Translations under genes and position numbers: made by a program
In this document: piece after piece, positions 1 to 6,022 of the stretch
How the letters are laid out: every line of letters starts with the position of its first letter
How positions within the stretch are numbered: position 1 is the first letter of the stretch
The notes under the pieces: generated by a model
What the model was told of the DNA's origin: nothing
Seen by the model: only the letters and a program-made list of their open reading frames with translations
Database searches by the model: none
From: Nitrospirae bacterium RBG_19FT_COMBO_42_15
GTDB taxonomy: Bacteria > Nitrospirota > CAKKRA01 > 9FT-COMBO-42-15
Reading direction: 5' to 3'
Assembly (NCBI GenBank): GCA_001803815.1
Contig: MHEL01000137.1
Span: forward strand, 2,656-9,090
Length of the DNA stretch: 6,435 bases

Positions 1-37
1 AAGTCATTGAAGTATGAAGATTAGCAATAGGCAATAT

Positions 38-1411
38 TTATTTCTCTAACCCATACTCTTTTATCTTCGTTAAAAGCGTCTTATAGCTCACCTTTAGGAT
101 TTCTGCTGCCTTTGTCTTGTTCCAGCCTGTTTCATCCAATACCTTTTTAATAAGCCTTGTTTCTGCAATCCTTATTGCCCTGCTGCTTACATCAGAAAGC
201 CCGCCTTTAAGCGGCATCTCATCAAGCAATGCCTTTTCTGCATCAATCTGGCTCAGACCTAAATTCTCAGGCTGTATTGCTTCTCCATTACAGAGTATCA
301 CTGCCCTCTCTATGCAGTTTTCTAATTCACGGACATTTCCTTTCCATTGGTGATTCAATATGATTTTCTTAGCCTCTTCTAAAAATCCCTTTATATTTTT
401 ATTCATCTCCTTTGAAAATATATTAAGAAAGTGCTCTGCCAAGGGTTGAATGTCCTCCTGCCTTTCACGAAGGGGTGGAATGATTATTGGAAAGGCGCTT
501 AAACGGTAATATAAATCCTCCCTGAATGCCTGCTCTGATATTGCCTTTTGTAAATCCCTGTTGCTTGCAGCAACAACCCTTACATCTATTTTAATCGGCT
601 TGTTTCCGCCGAGCCTTGCAAATTCATCGCCCTGAAGAACGCGAAGGAGCTTTGCCTGAAGATTTAAGTCCATGTCGCCAATCTCGTCAAGGAATATTGT
701 CCCTTTGTCTGAAAGTTCAAACTTGCCTATCTTCTTCTCCTTTGCGCCTGTAAATGCGCCTGCCTCATGGCCAAAGAGCTCGCTCTCCAACAAATCCTTT
801 GGTATGGCAGCGCAGTTTATGGCAACAAATGGGCTGTTCTTTCTTGGAGAGAGATAATGTATGAGCCTTGCAAAAAGCTCCTTTCCTGTGCCGCTCTCGC
901 CCAATAAAAGGACTGTTGTCTTACCCTGTGCAACCTTTTTTGCCTTATCTATTGCCTCAAGAAATCTTGGACTTTTACCGATAATATTCGGCAGGCCGAT
1001 TTTATCTGAAAGCTCCCCTTTTAATACAATATTCTCTGCCTGAAGCCTCTGCTTTTCTAATGCGCGCTCTATCAACAAAAGGAGATGGTCAGGGTCAAAT
1101 GGCTTTGTTAAGAAATCGTATGCGCCCTCTTTTACAGCCTTTACTGCTGTCTCTATTGTCCCAAAGGCAGTCATTACAATAACAGGGGTTAAGGAATTTT
1201 TCTCTTTTGATGCAGTCAGCACATCCATGCCGCTCTTTCCCGGCAGTTTCAAATCTGTTAATACAAGGTCTATTTTTGCATTATTCAGTTTTTGAATGCC
1301 ATCTTCAGCAGACATGGCAGTCTCAACCTTATAACCAGCAGCCTCAAGCGTCTGCATAAGCATCTGCGCCATGCTCTCTTTATCTTCTATAACCAGTATG
1401 GTGTGCTGCAT
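38..1411 (-). CDS. Sigma-54-dependent two-component response regulator, NtrC/AtoC family
   Basis: Cytoplasmic activator of sigma-54 RNA polymerase, 457 aa, the usual length for the family, with all three family domains. Receiver domain, about residues 3-118: acidic pair E9/D10, phospho-acceptor D53 (in LTDLKLPG), T81 and K103. AAA+ domain, about 143-372: Walker A GESGTGKE (171-178), intact GAFTGA sigma-54 contact loop (218-223), Walker B IFLDEIGD (239-246), sensor I VAASNRD (280-286) and NVRELEN (359-365). Fis-type helix-turn-helix, about 427-454 ([20 protein letters not shown]). No active-site residue is missing, so it should be functional. The ATG start is supported by GGGAGG four bases upstream. 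It lies downstream of the histidine kinase on the same strand, which is probably its cognate partner. Family assignment is secure. The regulated genes are unknown: pilD upstream makes a PilR-like role possible, but ZraR/AtoC-type roles fit equally well, so no symbol is given. Confidence 0.95.
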   Translation of the reverse strand: MQHTILVIEDKESMAQMLMQTLEAAGYKVETAMSAEDGIQKLNNAKIDLVLTDLKLPGKSGMDVLTASKEKNSLTPVIVMTAFGTIETAVKAVKEGAYDFLTKPFDPDHLLLLIERALEKQRLQAENIVLKGELSDKIGLPNIIGKSPRFLEAIDKAKKVAQGKTTVLLLGESGTGKELFARLIHYLSPRKNSPFVAINCAAIPKDLLESELFGHEAGAFTGAKEKKIGKFELSDKGTIFLDEIGDMDLNLQAKLLRVLQGDEFARLGGNKPIKIDVRVVAASNRDLQKAISEQAFREDLYYRLSAFPIIIPPLRERQEDIQPLAEHFLNIFSKEMNKNIKGFLEEAKKIILNHQWKGNVRELENCIERAVILCNGEAIQPENLGLSQIDAEKALLDEMPLKGGLSDVSSRAIRIAETRLIKKVLDETGWNKTKAAEILKVSYKTLLTKIKEYGLEK

Positions 1412-1415
1412 GAAA

Positions 1416-1421
1416 CCTCCC
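1416..1421 (-). promoter_or_regulatory. Ribosome binding site of the response regulator
   Basis: GGGAGG on the minus strand, four bases before the ATG at 1411. It is a strong anti-16S match and the only convincing Shine-Dalgarno among the three minus-strand genes of this cluster. The regulator can therefore be initiated independently of the kinase, across the 86-base gap. Confidence 0.75.
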
Positions 1422-1436
1422 GAATAATTACTGAAT

Positions 1437-1492
1437 CGGTGAAAGGGTGAAACGGAGATCGCCCCTTCACCGTTTCTCCGGTTCCCCGTTTC
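1437..1492 (-). repeat. Cluster of competing inverted repeats in the kinase-regulator gap
   Basis: Three alternative pairings can be read directly. 1437-1447 with 1462-1472 forms an 11-position stem (CGGTGAA core) with one mismatch and a 14-base loop. 1449-1455 (GAAACGG) pairs with 1470-1476 or equally with a second copy of CCGTTTC at 1486-1492. 1453-1458 (CGGAGA) pairs with 1475-1480. These stems overlap, so they exclude each other at least in part. No T-run follows on either strand, so this is not a standard intrinsic terminator. It could be an mRNA processing or attenuation structure, or a small dispersed GAAACGG-type repeat inserted in the operon; the sequence alone does not decide between these. 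Confidence 0.55.
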
Positions 1493-1497
1493 TTCCT

Positions 1498-3288
1498 TTA
1501 ATCTGCTGCTGGTAAAAATATTTTAAAAGCCGTCCCTTTCCCCTCTTCGCTCTCCACCTCTATCCTGCCATTATGAGAGAGTATTATCTTATGCACCAGC
1601 GCAAGGCCGAGGCCTGTGCCTTTTGGCTTTGTGGTAAAGAAGGGCAGAAATATCTTGTCAAGCTTATCCTTTGGTATGCCTGTGCCTGTATCCATAATTA
1701 CTATCTCCACCATCTTGTCAATCCCGTCTGCTGCAAGATATTTTCCCTCTACCTTCAGCTCGCCGCCTTCTGACATGGCATCAACAGAGTTCTGTATAAG
1801 ATTAGTAAATGCCTGCCTTATCAAAAGCTCGTCTGCCATAATTTCTGGAATATCGCTTGGAATATTAACATCTATCTTAGGCTTTGGCTCTTTTACCTCT
1901 CCCATGGATTTTATCAGGAGATTCCTTATCAGTTTGTTTATATCAACAGGTTTTAGCGAAATAGGCTGTGCCTTGCCGAGGCTCAGGAGCTCATTTATTA
2001 TCATCTCCATTGTATTTAATTCATTTATTATTGCCTCTATCATACCCTGTTTCGGGTCATTTTTTCCAATCTTTTTTGAAAGGAGTTTTGCAAAGCCGAG
2101 TATTGTGCCCATCATATTCCTGAACTCATGGGCAATTCCGCCTGCAAGCTCGCCAAGCACTGTAAGCCGATCCTTCTGCCTTATCTCATCCTGCAGTTTT
2201 TTTATCTCGGTTATATCGCTGAATATAAGTATCGCGCCAATAGCCTCATCCTTCCTGTTTTTCAGGATTGATGCGCTTATGCCAACCCATATCCTCTCAC
2301 TGTTCTTTTTTACAATCTCAAGCTCCTTTCGCGGGCTGCCTTCTGACCTTTGCAGGGTTGAATCCAAGAGCTGGCAGAGTCCGCTCTCATCCCCAAATGC
2401 CTCACTGCACGATTTGCCCAGAAGATCTTCGCCCCCAAAACTCAATATCTTCTCTGCTGCCTGATTAAAGGTGGTAATCTTATTCTCTTTATTAAATGCA
2501 ATAACACCGCTGCTTACGCTTTTTAAGACATACTCATTATAATCCTCAACTACATCTGCCCTCTCCTCTGCCTCTGTGCGCAGCCTTTGAAGCTCCTTCT
2601 CTTTTATCTTCAACTGCTGCATCAGCGAATGAAAGGTGTGTATGAGAAAACCTGTATCACCTTTTATCTTTGCCTCATCGCCCTCTTTTGGCGCTGGTCT
2701 TCCTGCAATTATGAATGATCGGATTATATAAAAAATCAGCGCAAGAACAACAAAACCGATAAGTATCTTGAAAAAATCAAAAGGCTCTTCTTCCTTCTGC
2801 TCCCCCTTATCTGACAGAGGATACATTTTTACAATAACAATGCCCTTTTCCTGTGTAGCAGGATTTGTTATTGAGGCATAGGCGCTCTTTATCAGCCTGT
2901 TCCCTTTTGCCTCGTAGGACGATAATATAACCTTATCGCCCCTTTCAACCTTCTCTATAATGGACTTATCAATGCCAACCCTCAGCCCGCTTTTATTTCT
3001 CATATCAATGCCTTCATCATTCAAAGCTATTATCTGCTGTGCGCCGTTCTTTCTTATAAGCAGGGGAATAAAATCCGGATCATTCATGGCTTTATCAAAA
3101 TTTGCCTCTATCTCCTTTGCAATGAGCAAAGAGGTTACATGCAGCCTTTTTTCAAACTCATCGTTTAAATCCTTTTGAACTGAAGAGATTAAGGAAAGGG
3201 TGTGAAAGCTGAAGATAGCAATAAAAACAAAAAGCAGAAATGTTAAAAGCCATATAAGGCCTTTTATGTTTATCATCTTATCTGCCAA
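1498..3288 (-). CDS. Membrane-bound PAS-domain sensor histidine kinase
   Basis: Sensor kinase of 596 aa from TTG 3288, or 592 aa from ATG 3276. TM1 spans about 10-34, a periplasmic sensor about 35-170, and TM2 about 173-195. A charged helical linker (222-250) and a PAS domain (about 252-358) follow. The HisKA domain contains GGIAHEFRN with phospho-acceptor H387; the following E-x-x-N matches the phosphatase motif of the family. The HATPase domain has N500 in NLIQNSVDAM, G1 DTGTGIP (533-539), F-box FLPFFTTK (547-554) and G2 GTGLGLA (557-563), so the catalytic core is complete. The sensor region has the mixed alpha/beta look of a PAS/Cache-type fold, but its ligand cannot be read. Neither start has a good Shine-Dalgarno. 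TTG overlaps the pilD end by 11 bases, while ATG 3276 lies one base after the pilD stop, so coupled translation is likely. I slightly favour the ATG. The partner is the sigma-54 regulator downstream. Two membrane passes differ from the six-pass PilS. Confidence 0.93.
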   Translation of the reverse strand: MADKMINIKGLIWLLTFLLFVFIAIFSFHTLSLISSVQKDLNDEFEKRLHVTSLLIAKEIEANFDKAMNDPDFIPLLIRKNGAQQIIALNDEGIDMRNKSGLRVGIDKSIIEKVERGDKVILSSYEAKGNRLIKSAYASITNPATQEKGIVIVKMYPLSDKGEQKEEEPFDFFKILIGFVVLALIFYIIRSFIIAGRPAPKEGDEAKIKGDTGFLIHTFHSLMQQLKIKEKELQRLRTEAEERADVVEDYNEYVLKSVSSGVIAFNKENKITTFNQAAEKILSFGGEDLLGKSCSEAFGDESGLCQLLDSTLQRSEGSPRKELEIVKKNSERIWVGISASILKNRKDEAIGAILIFSDITEIKKLQDEIRQKDRLTVLGELAGGIAHEFRNMMGTILGFAKLLSKKIGKNDPKQGMIEAIINELNTMEMIINELLSLGKAQPISLKPVDINKLIRNLLIKSMGEVKEPKPKIDVNIPSDIPEIMADELLIRQAFTNLIQNSVDAMSEGGELKVEGKYLAADGIDKMVEIVIMDTGTGIPKDKLDKIFLPFFTTKPKGTGLGLALVHKIILSHNGRIEVESEEGKGTAFKIFLPAAD

Positions 3289-4042
3289 AGTTTATATACC
3301 AGTTGATTATATGATTCCCCCAAAAGAGCGCTGCTACCGCGCCGAGCGCAAGGAATGGCCCAAAGGGGACTCGATGTTTTCTCCCTTTTCCTTTAAAGGC
3401 CATTAAAAACAGGCCGACAACAGAACCTGCAAGGGCGCCTAAGAATATGGTCAGAAGAGCGCTCTGCCAGCCTAAAAATGCGCCAATCATTGCAATCAGC
3501 TTTATATCGCCGCCGCCCATGCCGCCTCGTGATAAAACCGCGACAAGATAAAACAGACCGCCTCCTAAGAAAAGGCCGATTAATGAATTTTGCCAGCCTA
3601 CAGGCAAAACCGTTGCGCCAAGGATAAATCCTATTATAATACCCGGCAGGGTTATCCTGTCAGGGATTATCTGGTGCTCCAAATCAATAAATGTTACAAC
3701 AATCAGGGAAGAATACAGAAGCGTATAAATCAGGCCATTAATATTCAAACCAAATTTGTAAATTATGAATGCATAACCAACAGCATTTAAAAATTCTATA
3801 AGGGGGTATAGAAAAGAGATCTTCTTTCCGCAGCTTCTGCATCTTCCCTTAAGAAAGATATAGCTGATTATAGGGATATTATCATAGGGTTTAATATTTT
3901 TATCGCACTTTGGACAGTGGGAAGCAGGGAATACAATAGACTCCTTTCTTGGAATGCGGTATATGCAGACATTCAAAAAGCTCCCTATAACAGAGCCAAA
4001 TAAGAATGCAGCAACAGATTGAAAAACAAGTATCTTCTCCAT
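3278..4042 (-). CDS. pilD: Type IV prepilin peptidase / N-methyltransferase (A24 family)
   Basis: Polytopic inner-membrane enzyme that cleaves the leader of type IV prepilins and type II secretion pseudopilins and methylates the new N-terminus. From ATG 4042 it has 254 aa, a normal length. The N-terminal segment shows GSFLNVCIYRIPR (20-32) followed by the cytoplasmic domain with two zinc-binding pairs, CPKC (C43, C46) and CRSC (C68, C71). The aspartyl protease residues are D120 in FIDLEHQIIPD and D179 in GGMGGGDIKL, and the C-terminal PFGPFLALG motif is present. The bifunctional form is therefore intact. An in-frame TTG at 4078 would add 12 residues (266 aa), but it coincides with a candidate -35 box and has no ribosome site. 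ATG 4042 also lacks one and sits about where transcription from that promoter would begin, so the message may be leaderless. No pilin or secretion gene is in the window. Orthologue names pilD, gspO and comC cannot be separated here. Confidence 0.95.
   Translation of the reverse strand: MEKILVFQSVAAFLFGSVIGSFLNVCIYRIPRKESIVFPASHCPKCDKNIKPYDNIPIISYIFLKGRCRSCGKKISFLYPLIEFLNAVGYAFIIYKFGLNINGLIYTLLYSSLIVVTFIDLEHQIIPDRITLPGIIIGFILGATVLPVGWQNSLIGLFLGGGLFYLVAVLSRGGMGGGDIKLIAMIGAFLGWQSALLTIFLGALAGSVVGLFLMAFKGKGRKHRVPFGPFLALGAVAALFWGNHIINWYINFGR
3348..3362 (-). promoter_or_regulatory. Possible internal sigma-54 (-24/-12) site before the kinase gene
   Basis: On the minus strand this reads TGGGCC, five bases, TTGC, with the exact GG-N10-GC spacing. 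It has 8 of the 10 fixed positions of TGGCAC-N5-TTGC. It would start RNA about 60 bases ahead of the kinase ATG at 3276, which would suit autoregulation by the sigma-54 activator encoded downstream. However, it lies in codons for the conserved PilD motif FGPFLALG, which dictates much of the match, and weaker GG-N10-GC hits occur elsewhere in the window. Low confidence. Confidence 0.2.
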
Positions 4043-4049
4043 TAGATTT

Positions 4050-4078
4050 AATATACCATACAGCCTGCTTTTATTCAA
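4050..4078 (-). promoter_or_regulatory. Candidate sigma-70-type promoter of pilD
   Basis: On the minus strand: TTGAAT (4078-4073), a 17-base spacer, and TATATT (4055-4050), preceded by the extended -10 element TGG. The -10 matches TATAAT at 5 of 6 positions and the -35 matches TTGACA at 4 of 6. Transcription would start near 4043, immediately before the ATG at 4042. This would exclude the upstream TTG start and imply a leaderless or nearly leaderless pilD message. Confidence 0.4.
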
Positions 4079-4101
4079 GGAAGCAAAAGATGCAATAGGT
4101 A

Positions 4102-4129
4102 TTGAAATTTTTACAGATTATGGTAATAT
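4102..4129 (+). promoter_or_regulatory. Candidate sigma-70-type promoter of resB
   Basis: TTGAAA (4102-4107, 5 of 6 to consensus), a 16-base spacer ending in the extended -10 element TGG, then TAATAT (4124-4129, 4 of 6). Transcription would start near 4136 and leave a very short leader carrying the GGAGG ribosome site at 4140. It lies back to back with the pilD promoter, with 23 bases between the two -35 boxes. Confidence 0.4.
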
Positions 4130-4139
4130 TCCCATGCTT

Positions 4140-4144
4140 GGAGG
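4140..4144 (+). promoter_or_regulatory. Ribosome binding site that fixes the resB start
   Basis: GGAGG with an 8-base spacer before ATG 4153. This ideal arrangement chooses 4153 over the in-frame TTG at 4102. The longer reading would put 17 poorly conserved-looking residues in front of the family start and would overlap the promoter-like sequence. Confidence 0.75.
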
Positions 4145-4152
4145 CCGCATTC

Positions 4153-5244
4153 ATGGACATTCAGGGATTAAATAAAATAAATTTTCAAAAAGCCATCTGG
4201 GGCTTTTTCAGCTCTGTAAGGCTCTCAATCTATCTTGTCCTCATATTTGTCCTTATCGCCTTTATCGGCTCTTTTATTATGCAGGGAAATCCCCTTTTTG
4301 AGGGCATGAACCATGAAATCCTTTTTAAATGGCTTGGCGCGGAGGGAATAGAAAATATTGGAAAGCTATGGTGGCTGTATGCCTTGATAATTCTTACCTG
4401 TGCCTTAGCTATAAATACAGTTATATGCAATATCAACAGATTCTCCTCTCTGATAAAATACAGAGAAAGGCTTCGCAAGAGGAGGTGGGTAGAATTATCT
4501 TCCTATCTTATGCATATGGGCTTCCTTTTGGTATTGATAGGCCACTTGATTAGCTCATCAACAGGCTTTAAAACAAAAGGCAATATTCTGTATGAAGCTG
4601 CTCCATTTAAAGCGCCAAATGCGGACTATTATGTAAGGCTTGATAATCTTAAGGCAGATTATTATGAAGGCGGTTATCTGAAAAGTGTAGAGAGCATCCT
4701 AACAGTTATAGAAAATGAAAAAGAGCTATTAAATAAAAAGGTGGAGGTCAACAACCCGCTCTCATATAAAGGTGTATATTTCTATCAGGTTGATTTTGGC
4801 GAGGTTGTGTCAGGCGCCAATATGTTGATAGGCAGTGAAAATGAAGGAAAGCTTTACTCATTGGGTTTTGGCGAGAAGATAAATCTCTCGGTAAAGGGAT
4901 ACTCCCTTGAGATTGGAAGACTGCTCCCAGACTTTGATATAACAGCAAATGGCGAGGCATATTCAAAAAGCGAGCGATTCAATAATCCTGCTGTTGAGCT
5001 CCTTTTGTATAAAAACGAAAAATTAATTTCAAAGACATGGGCATTTTACAAAGATTTTAAAAGAGAGCCTTTTACAGGCACAAAGATTAAAGCCATTTTA
5101 ATAGGCTTTCCAACAAAAAAATATGTTATAATGGACATCCATAAAGACAGGGGGGCAGCAGTAGTGCTTATTGGTTCTTTGCTTTTTATCTCTGCCTTTT
5201 TAAGCTATTTTACACTAAGGAAAAGGCATGAAAATGACACTTGA
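4153..5244 (+). CDS. resB: System II cytochrome c biogenesis protein ResB (Ccs1)
   Basis: Integral membrane subunit of the ResB-ResC (Ccs1-CcsA) complex, which delivers haem and joins it to apocytochrome c outside the cytoplasmic membrane. The 363 aa include four predicted membrane segments, about 24-43, 71-94, 116-134 and 334-354, the layout of the family. A periplasmic domain of about 200 residues lies between the third and fourth. The start region FFSSVRLSIYLVL and the periplasmic NNPLSYKGVYFYQVDFG (200-216) are family hallmarks. H121 and H131 bracket TM3 and are candidates for the conserved haem-related histidine. The protein is on the short side, as many ResB proteins exceed 400 residues, but both ends and all segments are present, so it does not look truncated. 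The partner ccsA/resC is not adjacent downstream, where a repeat and an unrelated-looking gene follow. The start is chosen from GGAGG at 4140. Confidence 0.9.
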   Translation: MDIQGLNKINFQKAIWGFFSSVRLSIYLVLIFVLIAFIGSFIMQGNPLFEGMNHEILFKWLGAEGIENIGKLWWLYALIILTCALAINTVICNINRFSSLIKYRERLRKRRWVELSSYLMHMGFLLVLIGHLISSSTGFKTKGNILYEAAPFKAPNADYYVRLDNLKADYYEGGYLKSVESILTVIENEKELLNKKVEVNNPLSYKGVYFYQVDFGEVVSGANMLIGSENEGKLYSLGFGEKINLSVKGYSLEIGRLLPDFDITANGEAYSKSERFNNPAVELLLYKNEKLISKTWAFYKDFKREPFTGTKIKAILIGFPTKKYVIMDIHKDRGAAVVLIGSLLFISAFLSYFTLRKRHENDT

Positions 5245-5255
5245 TCACCATTTCT

Positions 5256-5329
5256 GTCATGCCCGAATGCTTTTATCGGGCATCCAGAGTAATCGTAAAG
5301 GATTCCCGCTAAATACATGCGGGAATGAC
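5256..5329. repeat. Double-hairpin interspersed palindromic repeat (REP/MITE-like)
   Basis: Two stems of 8 base pairs each with a 9-base loop. The first pairs ATGCCCGA (5259-5266) with TCGGGCAT (5276-5283); the second pairs ATTCCCGC (5302-5309) with GCGGGAAT (5319-5326). The outer ends GTCATGCCCG (5256-5265) and CGGGAATGAC (5320-5329) form a terminal inverted repeat with one mismatch, so the element is palindromic as a whole. It resembles the GTCATTCCCGC...GCGGGAATGAC repeats scattered between genes in many proteobacterial and related genomes. There is no T-run, so it is not a typical terminator, although it could protect the 3' end of the resB message. It fills most of the 126-base gap between resB and the next gene. 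Confidence 0.7.
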
Positions 5330-5355
5330 GAATTGGGATATAAAAATTATGAAAC

Positions 5356-5361
5356 AGGGGG
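5356..5361 (+). promoter_or_regulatory. Ribosome binding site of the exported unknown protein
   Basis: AGGGGG nine bases before ATG 5371, a reasonable Shine-Dalgarno. The other nearby ATGs (5349, 5364) are out of frame, so 5371 is the supported start. An AT-rich TATAAA at 5339-5344 could be a -10 box, but no acceptable -35 stands 16 to 18 bases upstream, so no promoter is called. Confidence 0.55.
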
Positions 5362-5370
5362 ATATGTTTT

Positions 5371-6018
5371 ATGAAAAGCAACAAGCTCTTTGTATTATTT
5401 TTTTTCTTTTTATTTTTAACACCGATACTTGCTCACGCAGGCGTCACCAGCAATGTCAGGACAGTGACCTTTGATAAGGGCAAGGAGATTGAGAGCCACA
5501 GGAAACACTTTTTAGATGGCAAGAATGTGCGGTATGAAGATGAAACACGGGAAGGAAGGGTAATTGAAATATTTAATTACGATACAAAGAAAAAATATAC
5601 TGTAATGGATGCCTTAAAGATATATATAGTTCAGGATATACCTAAAGAAGAAGAACTTTCTTCAATAAATGACATAATAGAAGGAAAGGATAAAGATGAA
5701 ATAAAACCAGACGAGAAAAACCCTAAAAATAAGGATAAAAAACCCAAGAAGAGGACAGTTGAAAAGAAGCTGTTAAAAGAAGAGGTTTATGAAGGGTATT
5801 CGTGCGCTGTTTATGATATAAAGATTACAGTTATCGGCAGGGTAAATCAAAGCACCGTCTGTGTAATAAAGGAACTGAATAATTTTTTAGCTAAATCTGA
5901 GAATATATCATATCTTGGGATAAAGAGCATTATTGAACACAAAAACATAAAAAAAGTAGACATTGAACCTTCACTCTTCCTTCCGCCAAATGGCTATAAA
6001 CCAATGAGCCCGTTTTAG
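5371..6018 (+). CDS. Exported protein of unknown function with lysine-rich insertion
   Basis: A 215-aa protein that I cannot assign to a named function. It begins with a clear Sec signal peptide: basic MKSNK, a phenylalanine- and leucine-rich core, and a probable signal peptidase I site AHA-G after residue 23. There is no lipobox cysteine, so it should be periplasmic or secreted rather than a lipoprotein. The mature part alternates short beta-like stretches (RTVTFDKG, KNVRYED, VIEIFNYDTKKKYTVMD), which recalls LolA/DUF4412-type periplasmic proteins. The proline-glycine-tyrosine ending FLPPNGYKPM fits such proteins too, but this is only a resemblance. Residues about 91-137 form a highly charged, lysine- and glutamate-rich, probably disordered insertion that splits the domain. 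C145 and C164 could form a disulfide. It has its own ribosome site and is separated from resB by a hairpin repeat, so it is perhaps a separate transcription unit. Confidence 0.8.
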   Translation: MKSNKLFVLFFFFLFLTPILAHAGVTSNVRTVTFDKGKEIESHRKHFLDGKNVRYEDETREGRVIEIFNYDTKKKYTVMDALKIYIVQDIPKEEELSSINDIIEGKDKDEIKPDEKNPKNKDKKPKKRTVEKKLLKEEVYEGYSCAVYDIKITVIGRVNQSTVCVIKELNNFLAKSENISYLGIKSIIEHKNIKKVDIEPSLFLPPNGYKPMSPF

Positions 6019-6022
6019 GGCA

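Noticed and set aside
1..37. Short direct repeat GCAATA/GGCAATA downstream of the regulator
   Set aside because: It is too short and AT-rich to call a terminator or repeat element, and the following gene, if any, is outside the window.
672..1043. Plus-strand open frames opposite the AAA+ domain of the regulator
   Set aside because: They are antisense to the Walker and GAFTGA region, short, without a ribosome site or domain, and therefore shadows.
1601..1614. GG-N10-GC sigma-54-like match on the minus strand inside the kinase
   Set aside because: It matches the -24 box poorly beyond GGC, and the bases encode the conserved GLGLAL motif of the ATPase domain. It is also about 190 bases from the regulator start.
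1616..2464. Plus-strand open frame of 282 codons opposite the histidine kinase
   Set aside because: It lies wholly within the kinase gene, whose catalytic motifs are unmistakable. Its translation is serine-, isoleucine- and phenylalanine-rich with no recognisable domain, as expected for a mirror frame of a biased coding sequence.
3603..3616. GG-N10-GC sigma-54-like match on the plus strand (GGCA ... TTGC)
   Set aside because: It lies antisense within pilD, nearly 500 bases before the resB start, and resB has a better-placed sigma-70-like promoter. It is treated as a chance match.
4748..4966. Minus-strand open frame inside resB
   Set aside because: It is antisense to the conserved periplasmic part of ResB, short and without any motif or start signal.
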